From Conidiobolus incongruus B7586 (lineage: Eukaryota; Entomophthoromycota; Entomophthoromycetes; Entomophthorales; Conidiobolaceae), in contig JNEM01015748.1 in the NCBI GenBank assembly GCA_000697335.1, positions 1 through 12,894 of the forward strand: a stretch of 12,894 nt of DNA, given 5' to 3'. Within the stretch, counting starts at the first letter, position 1. Each line of letters begins with the position of its first letter. The notes beneath the pieces were generated by a model. That model did no database searches. It was not told where the DNA came from and saw only the letters and a list, made by a program, of their open reading frames with translations. Both the position numbers and the translations under genes were made by a program. Of this stretch, positions 1 through 7,748 are shown in pieces.

Positions 1-1299
1 ATTATAAAAATTAATTTCACAATCCATTTTATATATTATGATGATATAATATTTTATTTATAGATAAAAAATAACTATTAAAAAAATAAAATAAATAATA
101 TATATATTATCTATTTAATAATTAAAAATAAATTAATTTATAATAAGATTTATTAAATAAAAAATTTCTAACTATTACTTTTATTTTAAATTAAAAAATC
201 TATCATTTTACCTAAATATTATAAATTACATCAAATTAATATTATAAAAAAACTTTTAATAAAATTAAAAAAACATCTTATTTAATAATATTACTAAATT
301 ATAATTGTTTTAGGTAATTAAAAAATATATTTATAAGGAAAATTTTAATAAATTAGATTATGTTAAGAAATATTAAAGTTTTTAATAAGAGAAATTAACT
401 TTAGATTATATAATTTTATCAAAATTATAATACAGAAATATTAATAATAGGATAATATTGATTTTATAATATATGTTTATATTTATAAAATATATATTAA
501 GAGTTAATTTTAAAATTAAAAATTTTACCATTAATTAATATAGTAATAAATTTAATTATCAGTTAATTATATAGTTGAAACTATGGATATAGTAAAAATG
601 ATCTATAAAAACCTATATAAAAAGTTAATTATATTTATTATAGAAATTTGATATTTAATAAAGGAGGCTAATTATTGAATGATGATATTTTAATATAACT
701 TGTTTTATTTATAGTATTAAAGAAATAAAGTTGTTCAACTTATTCTTCAATAATTTAATAACTGATTTATATTTTTTATAAAAATATTTTTAAATTTTGA
801 GAATATTGTTAATGTATATTTTATATTGGGTCAATTATGAAATAGAAATATAATATAATTAAAATTTATAATCCATTTAATAATATATAATATTTAATTA
901 TAATAAAGTACATATTATTATGATAAAAAATTAATAAATATTAAATAGTACAACTTATTAAGCACGATAACAATTAGAAATAGATTTTCCTATATAAATT
1001 ATCAAAAATGTTTAAAATTTATTATTATTATTATTAATTTAATTCGGAGTAAAATTTTGTTTAAAAATTGACCAATTGAAATAAAGTCTATAATAATAAA
1101 TAATATAATAATTAAATAACTTGAATTAAAACCATTGAAAAATACTATTAATTTTTAACAATAAATCAAATATTAATTTAATGATAAAATATTACAAATT
1201 TTAAACCGCATTATGGAGAAATTCAAAATAGAACATATAATATAATCTTTCATACTAAACAAAAAAATTAATGATTTATACTATCATTATTAACTTTCC
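1..1299. other. AT-rich intergenic region, no gene seen
   Basis: This stretch is almost entirely A and T, with stops in all frames and no long open frame. It holds a short ATT microsatellite at 1021-1036. I looked for the missing catalytic half of a mariner transposase downstream of the decayed paralogue at 1300-1890 and saw no DEKW-, QDN- or SPD-like motif. It may be eroded repeat DNA, but nothing can be named. Confidence 0.6.
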
Positions 1300-1890
1300 C
1301 TAAATTTCTTGGAGCTTTAATCTGATAAAAATCCTTCTGCTTCTCAGTTATTTTTTGTTGAGAATTCTACTAAAAGTGGCCATTGAAATATTTTTATGTT
1401 AATCTACAACTATCAACGTTTTACGAACTTCGGTCGGTAGTGTATCGATTATTTTTTAGTCGGTAAAGTATGTTTTTCCCATATTGTCCTTGATGCGAGA
1501 TCAGACATCAGAATAAGGTTCACTATTGGCTATACATCCTTGATCTCGTAGCCAGATCTTGCCGATTGTGTCGACAATCACTTGAAACTATTTCGTGATT
1601 TTCGTCAGTTTATGGTATTTGAGTTTGGCGTTGCGACCACCTTGAGGTAATAATTATTAAATTTTTTTCAAGTTGATTATCTGTTAATTCGGGTTTAGCT
1701 ATTTTTGTAGCTTTTGTTTTTGGTACAAGTTTTGATACAGTTTTAGATTCTGAATTTAGAGGTTTTTCAATTACTGTTCAATTTATTTTCTTAATTACAA
1801 AAGTTTTATTGGATTTAACATTTAAACTAGATTTAATTGTAATTAATGAATTTGTGTTATTGGTTAATTTAGATAGATTCTACAATTACA
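1300..1890 (-). pseudogene. Decayed paralogue of the mariner-type HTH gene at 2258-3778
   Basis: On the minus strand, a Ser/Thr/Asn/Lys-rich stretch (about 1890-1710) leads into KTKATKIAKPELTDNQLEKN, which aligns with KTKLQKPNLTNEERK of the intact neighbour. After a frame change it continues GGRNAKLKYHKLTKITK, then FQVIVDTIGKIWLRDQG, the counterpart of FNVTSRTISRIWERGQ. Next come SRIKDNMGKTYFTD and ATFSRILNKK, which match the linker and second helix-turn-helix of mariner-like transposases. At least five in-frame stops and one frameshift are present, so it is not functional. It lies in tandem with the intact gene, on the same strand and in the same low-complexity-plus-HTH order. The patch 1370-1650 is visibly richer in G and C than its surroundings, as expected of former coding DNA. 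The 5' limit is uncertain. Confidence 0.7.
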
Positions 1891-2257
1891 AACAGAATTC
1901 AAGTTGAATTTATATTGAATTTAATTAATATCTGATTATATTGTAAGAAATAAGTTAATAAAATGTAATACAAAAGTATAACCCAATATAATTGAGTAAT
2001 ATATCCTACCTTAATAAAATTGTTTAGCGCTTTGACAAATCTTTTCAAAAAAATCATATTTTTATTATAATGTTGAAATGTACTTATAAAAATACCAAGT
2101 CACAATAGAAAATTCTATTAATCTAAATTTAAAATGAAAATTTAATTCATAATTAAAACTATATTATAGGATTATTTAATATACAAAGTGTAGGAATATT
2201 ATTAAATAAATAATATAAATACTAACATAATTACAATAATTTATTCAATCTCCAATA
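1891..2257. other. AT-rich spacer between the HTH gene and its decayed paralogue
   Basis: No open frame of note. It contains the 3' flank of the HTH gene, including a candidate polyadenylation signal, and presumably the former promoter of the decayed copy. No catalytic transposase motif is readable here, which argues against an extra 3' exon of the HTH gene. Confidence 0.5.
2240..2245 (-). terminator. Candidate polyadenylation signal AATAAA
   Basis: A perfect AATAAA reads on the minus strand 12 bases past the TGA stop of the HTH gene (2258-2260). In DNA this rich in A and T, AATAAA is common by chance, so position is the only real support. Confidence 0.3.
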
Positions 2258-3778
2258 TCATTTCGTCCTTCGTTTCTTATTATACTCTATCAATTTAAAA
2301 TCTATACCACCGCCCGTATCAACTGTTTGATTATTGATATTTTCGAAATTAACTCCCGTATCAACTTCTTCCGAGGCGCCGTTGACTGAAATCCATTTCC
2401 TTATACCGGTATATCGACGCTGGTACTTCTTTGTAGATTTTTGAGGTTTGACAACTCTATAAAAATCGTCTTTGACTAGGAGATTGCGCTTAACGGCACG
2501 ATATAATGTGGATTTTGGGATACCAGTATGTTTTGAGAGGGATGAGAGGGATTGGCGTTTGCTGGGATGCAACTTGCCTACTGTGCTTAGGTCCAGATCT
2601 TTGGGCTTGCGTCCCGTTTGCGATTGGATTAGACTCGTAACATCAGCGCAGCTCATGCCTTTCTTGAGTGATGCTTGCCCACGCTCCCAAATGCGAGAGA
2701 TTGTTCGGCTCGTGACATTGAATTGCTCCGCAAGTCGGCCGAGCACACCGCGTTGAATCCTGCCGTTCAGACTGTCTTTGTATAGAAGTTCGTAGATTTG
2801 TTTGCGTTCTTCGTTAGTGAGATTGGGCTTCTGCAGTTTGGTTTTGGGCTTGAGTGAGGTTTGGTCAGAGCCTGTGGCTTTGTTTTTATCTGATTTGGTT
2901 TTTGCTGAATTTTCGATTTGATCCTCGGGTTTGACATTCTCATGGATATCAATGCAATTTTCATTGGCGGAGTTATGATCAATAGCTGTATCAACTTTAG
3001 GATTTACAAGGGATTCAGCACTGGAGTTGATATCTTTAGCAGAAAAAGCTTGATGGTGAATGCTATTTTCAATATTAGATTTTTCTGTATTGTTAAGAGC
3101 ACTAGGTTGGAATTTAATAATGGAGATTTGATTATTAATGGTGGTAATTTGAGAAACTGTAGCGGTTTCATTGTTTGGATTATTAGCATTATCACTTTCG
3201 AGATGAGGGTTAATCACCTTGTCGACTGTGGATATATCGCTATTCACAGTGGACTTTGGTAAAGTTGAGATGGTAATTGTATTAACTGTTCTTGAGAATG
3301 GTGTGTTGGGATCAGAGCTGTGAATATCTTTCATTATGTTCGAATTTGGTTGATTGATTAAGGAGTTATTAGTATTATTTACTATGTTAGTATTTAATTC
3401 TTCGGAGGTATAATTATTAATACTGTTGTCTGTATTTGTGATTGATTCTTTACACGCAGTATTGCTAATGTTATTGACTGCATTTATATTGAATTCAAGT
3501 TCAGAGTTAGCAGAATCATTATTTAGGATTGTAGCTGATTCGTTGAAATTAATATTATTAGTATTGTGATTAATATTTGTCATCGATTCATTTGACTCAA
3601 AATTTTCAGTAATACCAACAGTCTTAGTGACTGATGCACTCTCTTGAGTGTTATGACTATGGTCAGGAGGATGATTATCTTGCAAACTATCCAAAATACT
3701 GACAGGTAAAGATTCAGGTACTGGAAATTCCGCTTCAAAATTAGAATTTAATAAATCTGTGGACTGTTCTTTTTCCAT
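2258..3778 (-). CDS. Asn/Ser/Thr-rich protein with mariner-transposase-type double HTH, no catalytic domain
   Basis: The protein has 506 residues, starting at ATG 3778-3776 and ending in TGA. Residues 1-300 are low complexity, rich in Asn, Ser and Thr, and probably disordered. Residues 310-368 match the first helix-turn-helix of plant/oomycete-type mariner-like transposases (LTNEERKQIYELL, NGRIQRG, FNVTSRTISRIWERGQ). A GRKPKDL linker at 389-395 resembles the basic linker of such enzymes. Residues 396-445 give the second unit (RQSLSSLSKHTGIPKSTLYR, then VVKP). A full transposase would go on for about 250 residues with a D,D,D/E catalytic core. Here only about 60 follow, with a doubled VDTG motif (472-475, 486-489) and a basic KKRRTK end that could serve nuclear import. 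The open frame in a strongly AT-biased setting suggests selection. A DNA-binding role in the nucleus is inferred; a 3'-truncated transposase is the alternative. Confidence 0.75.
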   Translation of the reverse strand: MEKEQSTDLLNSNFEAEFPVPESLPVSILDSLQDNHPPDHSHNTQESASVTKTVGITENFESNESMTNINHNTNNINFNESATILNNDSANSELEFNINAVNNISNTACKESITNTDNSINNYTSEELNTNIVNNTNNSLINQPNSNIMKDIHSSDPNTPFSRTVNTITISTLPKSTVNSDISTVDKVINPHLESDNANNPNNETATVSQITTINNQISIIKFQPSALNNTEKSNIENSIHHQAFSAKDINSSAESLVNPKVDTAIDHNSANENCIDIHENVKPEDQIENSAKTKSDKNKATGSDQTSLKPKTKLQKPNLTNEERKQIYELLYKDSLNGRIQRGVLGRLAEQFNVTSRTISRIWERGQASLKKGMSCADVTSLIQSQTGRKPKDLDLSTVGKLHPSKRQSLSSLSKHTGIPKSTLYRAVKRNLLVKDDFYRVVKPQKSTKKYQRRYTGIRKWISVNGASEEVDTGVNFENINNQTVDTGGGIDFKLIEYNKKRRTK

Positions 3779-3810
3779 CCTGCCAACAATTAATATATCA
3801 TTTAAAAAAT

Positions 3811-3960
3811 GAGATCATTTTTTGGACAAATGTCATATTTATATCAAATTCTCGCCCTGTTAGATTAATATTATTGGATAAATTCCTCACTTTAGAAAAG
3901 TTCTAAAATTCATTTTAATTCTTTTGTCATATTTGTCCAATTAAAAATGAAATGGTTCTC
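3811..3960. repeat. Inverted repeat upstream of the HTH gene
   Basis: TTGGACAAAT at 3822-3831 is repeated in inverted form as ATTTGTCCAA at 3931-3940. The outer flanks also match loosely (GAGATCATTTT at 3811 against the complement of the bases ending GGTTCTC at 3960). The loop is about 100 bases. It could be the two ends of a small MITE-like insertion or a protein-binding pair in the promoter. Confidence 0.45.
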
Positions 3961-5392
3961 AAATTATGGGGGTCTATTACCTAATTGAGATGATTTATAG
4001 GGGAATGATAATGATAAGGATTCATAAATATATTTTACTTGATATATTAATGGATGATATCATCACTTTAGAATAGATTACCAATTGAGTGCAATTGATC
4101 AAGTCAAATTTATAATTAAATGTTTTTAATTTTGAATTGATTTGAAAATATACAATATATTTGATAATATCATATCATCACGATAGGTACACTCTCATTA
4201 TAATAAATTATCTTTATAAAATTTTGAAATCCTTTTCAAGTAAAGAATTTAACATCTGCTTGCATATTTTTAAAGACAATTGATTCGAAACAGCATTTTT
4301 ATATTGATATTTGAGTTTTAATAATTGGAAATTGGTTATAATTAACGGAATAAATTGAAATTAGCAATTTTGATTAAAAATATTTGATTATAGAATTTTA
4401 ACACTAATAATATCATTTTACAAAAATTGGTAACAATATTAACAATAATAATAATTAAATTCAAAATCATTTTTAATTATTTATAATGATTATACAATTT
4501 TGATATGACAATTTTATCAAAAATGATATTTTTAAAAAATATTAAAACATGGTGTTACATAAGAAAAATTATTAGTTATTAAAAATTTATTGCAAAATAA
4601 ACAATTAAAAATCATTTAAAATAACTATATTTATTATAATATAAAAGTATTTAAGATCTTAAATTTCACTTTATTTTGAATTTATAGTCATTATCATATG
4701 GATTATAGAATACTGTGATTTATTTCATAAATCAAAAACCACTGTAATTATGTTATCAATAAAATCATGAATTTTTTATATTGCAATTATTTCATAGTAC
4801 TAAATGAAAAAAAAGTACAATGGAGTAGATTTTCAAAGCTATCTATTCTAAGATTAATTAGTGAACAATATAAATGATTTGGATGATGTACATGAAATTA
4901 GAGATACTAAATTATAAAACTACTCGTAACTGTTTTTTAAAAATATGCAAAATTTCAAATGATCAAAAATTGTTTCTCAATATTAAATCAATAATAACTT
5001 TGTATTATTTTTGATGTGATATAAAATAAAAAAAGTTCAGATATTTCTTTCAAAAATATTTAAAACTTAACATCCATTAATAGTTCAAACTGTTAACATT
5101 TGTTGATCTTGGTAGAAATATGGAGGATAATCTCTTAATATCTGATCATTTCTTCCAATATTTTAAACCCTAAATTATTTTAAAAATCTATTTAATCCAT
5201 AAGATTGAATAAAATAATTGTACATTGGATTGATTGGTGAGATTATAAATTTAAACCAATAAAATGAAAAATATTATCATTAATGTTTTAATTTCATTTG
5301 TTTGATTGATAAAATTGATGAAAGTGCGAAAAATAAAAAAATAAGTGAAATGATGTCATAGCTTACTATTTAATCTAATTAAAATAATAAAA

Positions 5393-5401
5393 ATGACTTG
5401 A
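5393..5401 (+). promoter_or_regulatory. Possible minimal upstream ORF before the metacaspase
   Basis: ATG ACT TGA forms a two-codon frame that ends 59 bases before the metacaspase start. If transcription begins upstream of 5393, ribosomes would meet this ATG first. The transcription start is unknown, so the element is only a candidate. Confidence 0.2.
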
Positions 5402-5460
5402 CAATTGTTAAATTTATAATATTGACAACTTTCTTTAATATTAAAATAAATAAATTAAAA

Positions 5461-6849
5461 ATGTATCCAGGTGCCCAATATCGTCAAGAACATAACAACA
5501 ATAATAATAATCAAAATTATAATAATAACAATAATAATAATAACTTTCCTAATACTAATCAACCAGGAGGTGGTTATAGCCAAAATTTTAATCAGGGTAA
5601 TTTTCAACAAGGAGGATATCAGCAGCAGGGCGGCTACCAGCAACAAGGTGGTTACCAACAACAAGGTGGTTATCAACAACAAGGAGGTTTTCAGCAGCAG
5701 GGGGGCTATCAACCGCAGGGAGGTTATCAGCAACATAACCAGTTTCCTGACGTTAACCAATCAATGAATCAGGGATATCAACCATCTCAACAAGATGCTG
5801 AAAACATTCCCTCAAATCAACTTAACCAACAGAGCAACTTCCCTGGACAATCTAACCAACACCACGATGATGGTAAAGACGTTGTCCAAGCTCCTGCAGA
5901 TCAACCAGTACCTGAAGGCTTCGATGGTCAAATTCAAGTTTCAAATTGTAAAGGTCAAAAGAAAGCCTTGTTGATCGGTATCAACTACTTTGGGACGAAA
6001 GCCGCTTTGAGAGGATGTATCAACGATGTAAAAAACGTCAGACAATTTATTATCCAACACTACGGATTCAAACCTGATGATATGGTAGTATTGACCGACG
6101 ACCAAGATAATCCTATTTTCAGACCAACAAAGAGTAATATTTTGAAGGCTATGAAATGGTTAGTCCAAAATGCCCAGCCTAACGACTCCTTCTTCTTCCA
6201 CTATTCGGGTCACGGTGGCCAAAAGAGGGATGAGGATGGTGATGAGGACGACGGTTACGACGAAACAATTTATCCTGTGGACTTTGAACAAGCTGGTGAA
6301 ATTACCGATGATGAAATGAATGCGATTATGGTTAAATCTTTACCTCCTGGTTGTCGTTTAACGGCTATTTTCGATTGTTGTCACTCTGGTTCCAGTTTAG
6401 ATTTACCTTACATGTATAGCACTGAAGGAAAACTCAAGAGTTACAACCCCGCCAAACTTGCTGCAACTACTTTAATCGGTGCTGGTACCAAGTATATGCA
6501 AGGAGATTTGCTTGGAGCTGCAATGTCCTTAAAGTCAGGTATTGAATCCATGATTTCAGGTAAGAAGGGTGAAGCAACTACCAAGGCCACTAAGGGATCT
6601 ATGGCCGACGTTATCATGTTCAGTGGATGTAAAGATTCTCAAACATCGGCCGATGCCAATGAAGCTGGAGTTGGTAACACTGGGGCTATGAGTTATTCTC
6701 TTATCAAGAGCTTATCATCCGACCCCTATGGTTTCACTTACTTGCAATTGTTAAACAGCATGAGACAGATCTTGAGAGGCAAATATCAGCAGTTACCTCA
6801 ATTATCTTCAGGACGTCCTATGGATATGGATTCCAAATTTATTATGTAG
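5461..6849 (+). CDS. MCA1: Type I metacaspase (caspase-like cysteine protease)
   Basis: The protein has 462 residues. Metacaspases are Ca2+-dependent cysteine proteases that cut after Arg or Lys and act in stress, ageing, protein quality control and cell death; this one should be cytosolic or nuclear. The prodomain (1 to about 155) has poly-Asn at 12-28 and seven QQGGYQ-type hexapeptides at 49-90. The p20 region starts near KKALLIGINYFG (167-178) and LRGCINDVKNV (183-193). The catalytic His is in HYSGHGGQ (His251), and the catalytic Cys is the second Cys of FDCCHSGS (Cys307). The p10 part has ADVIMFSGCKDSQTSADA and ends QLSSGRPMDMDSKFIM, very like yeast Mca1. The ATG at 5461 is chosen because MYPG matches yeast; the frame stays open upstream to 5398 but without an ATG. 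No intron is seen, and GC is far above the flanks. The gene looks intact. Confidence 0.96.
   Translation: MYPGAQYRQEHNNNNNNQNYNNNNNNNNFPNTNQPGGGYSQNFNQGNFQQGGYQQQGGYQQQGGYQQQGGYQQQGGFQQQGGYQPQGGYQQHNQFPDVNQSMNQGYQPSQQDAENIPSNQLNQQSNFPGQSNQHHDDGKDVVQAPADQPVPEGFDGQIQVSNCKGQKKALLIGINYFGTKAALRGCINDVKNVRQFIIQHYGFKPDDMVVLTDDQDNPIFRPTKSNILKAMKWLVQNAQPNDSFFFHYSGHGGQKRDEDGDEDDGYDETIYPVDFEQAGEITDDEMNAIMVKSLPPGCRLTAIFDCCHSGSSLDLPYMYSTEGKLKSYNPAKLAATTLIGAGTKYMQGDLLGAAMSLKSGIESMISGKKGEATTKATKGSMADVIMFSGCKDSQTSADANEAGVGNTGAMSYSLIKSLSSDPYGFTYLQLLNSMRQILRGKYQQLPQLSSGRPMDMDSKFIM
5494..5544 (+). repeat. Poly-Asn (AAT/AAC) tract in the metacaspase prodomain
   Basis: A run of AAT and AAC codons encodes two Asn blocks separated by QNY. 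Mixed codons show it is not a pure trinucleotide expansion, though it is a likely site of length variation. Confidence 0.8.
5605..5730 (+). repeat. 18-base minisatellite encoding seven QQGGYQ-type hexapeptides
   Basis: Seven in-frame 18-base units encode QQGGYQ, with one GGF and one PQ variant. The units differ at many synonymous positions (CAA/CAG, GGA/GGT/GGC/GGG, TAT/TAC), so the array is either old or held by selection on the peptide. The motif closely resembles the oligopeptide repeats of the yeast prion protein Sup35. Confidence 0.9.
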
Positions 6850-7515
6850 ATTTAATTCTTCAGTTTTATTTTTTTTAATATATTTCAATTATTTCTCTTT
6901 TTTTAATTACTTTCAACTTAGATCTATAATAATTTTATTATAAATTATATATTTCATTATTATTTTTGTATATTTTCAAAATACTTTATCCTTTTTAATA
7001 TGTATATAATTTGAATTAATTTAATATAAAATATCTCAATTTTTTTAAAAACTTAATATTATTTAAAAACAATTGCATAATGCTTCAATTTTTATAGGTT
7101 ATTTGGATCTGATTTAGATTTCAATATACATATATCATATTGACTAAGATAATTAATAGTTTGAAAATTCTCTCATTAAGTGTTATTATTATTATTATTA
7201 ATTAATTAATTATTTATTTAATTATTTAATTTTGAGTATTATAAATTATATATATTTAATTTTTATATAAAACATTTTAATAAATTTTTACTAATTGATT
7301 AATATTATAGATTATATTATAAATATTTTATATACTTTGATAATAATAATTTTGAATAAATTTTCAAAATATACAATGATTTAAATAATTTATTATTTTT
7401 GAATTTTTATTTTAACAAAATACAAAAAATTAGAGAAAAACATATTGATAATAATAATATTAATATAATTAATATGTTTCTCCTTATTCAATAACAGAAT
7501 TCCTAATTTATTGTA
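6850..7515. other. 3' flank of the metacaspase, AT-rich, with TTA microsatellite
   Basis: This is T-rich DNA just after the metacaspase stop, as expected for a 3' untranslated region and polyadenylation zone, followed by AT-rich spacer. A TTA repeat of six units lies at 7183-7200 and runs into a short TTAA/TTTA-rich tract. No gene is seen. Confidence 0.5.
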
Positions 7516-7748
7516 TTATTTGATTATTTTACATATATTTTTAAAATTCACTTTGAAATTTATACCCCTAATTTTAAAATTCAAAATAAAAATGTCTTTA
7601 AATCTCTTTGAAAAAATTAATTTCTTTAGCTTACCTAAACAATCATAATCGCAACAATTCATTTCTAGTGAGTATGGTAAATGATCTAAAAGCAACCAGT
7701 TCTTATTATTAAGCAAATATTTTAAAATTTTAGTTATAAATGAATAGA
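7516..7748 (-). pseudogene. Fragment of a mariner-type transposase C-terminus
   Basis: The minus strand encodes SFITKILKYLLNNKNW, then LLLDHLPYSLEMNCCDYD, then CLGKLKKLIFSKRFKDI. This matches the block around the third catalytic residue of mariner transposases, whose usual form is HPPYSPDL..CDY...F..LK..L.G.RF. Pro-to-Leu and Asp-to-Glu changes in the SPD motif suggest the catalytic site is lost. No ATG begins this frame; it opens upstream of 7716 and meets stops near 7750. The QDN block and the rest of the enzyme could not be read nearby, so only about 75 codons survive. It is a plain DNA-transposon relic, separate from the Tc1 pair further right. Confidence 0.65.

Larger units (their letters stand above)
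3779..5460. promoter_or_regulatory. Divergent intergenic region between the HTH gene and the metacaspase
   Basis: About 1.7 kb of AT-rich DNA separates two head-to-head genes, so both promoters should lie here. Visible structures are an inverted repeat at 3811-3960 near the HTH gene, a 12-base palindrome GATGATATCATC at 4053-4064, and TGATGTCAT at 5351-5359, which resembles a bZIP/CRE half-site pair. No TATA box can be singled out in such sequence, and no other gene is seen. Confidence 0.5.

Noticed and set aside
580-720. Possible reverse-transcriptase or integrase remnant
   Set aside because: A short open stretch gave no convincing family motif; nothing supports naming a retroelement.
822-1990. 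10-base inverted pair TATATTGGGT (822-831) and ACCCAATATA (1981-1990)
   Set aside because: Similarity does not extend beyond the ten bases, and over this distance in AT-rich DNA a chance match is likely.
2472-2756. Open frame on the plus strand, antisense to the HTH gene
   Set aside because: It lies wholly within the better-supported minus-strand gene, exists because that stretch is GC-richer, and its product resembles nothing recognised.
3885-3912. Heat-shock-element-like GAA/TTC alternation
   Set aside because: Spacing between GAA and TTC is not the two bases required, and there is no run of three proper units.
5160-5175. AAACCCTAAA, resembling a telomere unit
   Set aside because: Only a single unit is present; there is no array.
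5398-5460. N-terminal extension of the metacaspase from TTG 5398
   Set aside because: A fungal nuclear gene is expected to use ATG; the ATG at 5461 gives MYPG as in yeast Mca1, and the extra 21 residues have AT-rich, intergenic-like codons.
5455-5767. Hydrophobic open frames on both strands over the metacaspase prodomain
   Set aside because: They are out-of-frame or antisense readings of the poly-Asn and QQGGYQ repeats; the Leu/Ile-rich products are shadows of the repeat, not membrane proteins.
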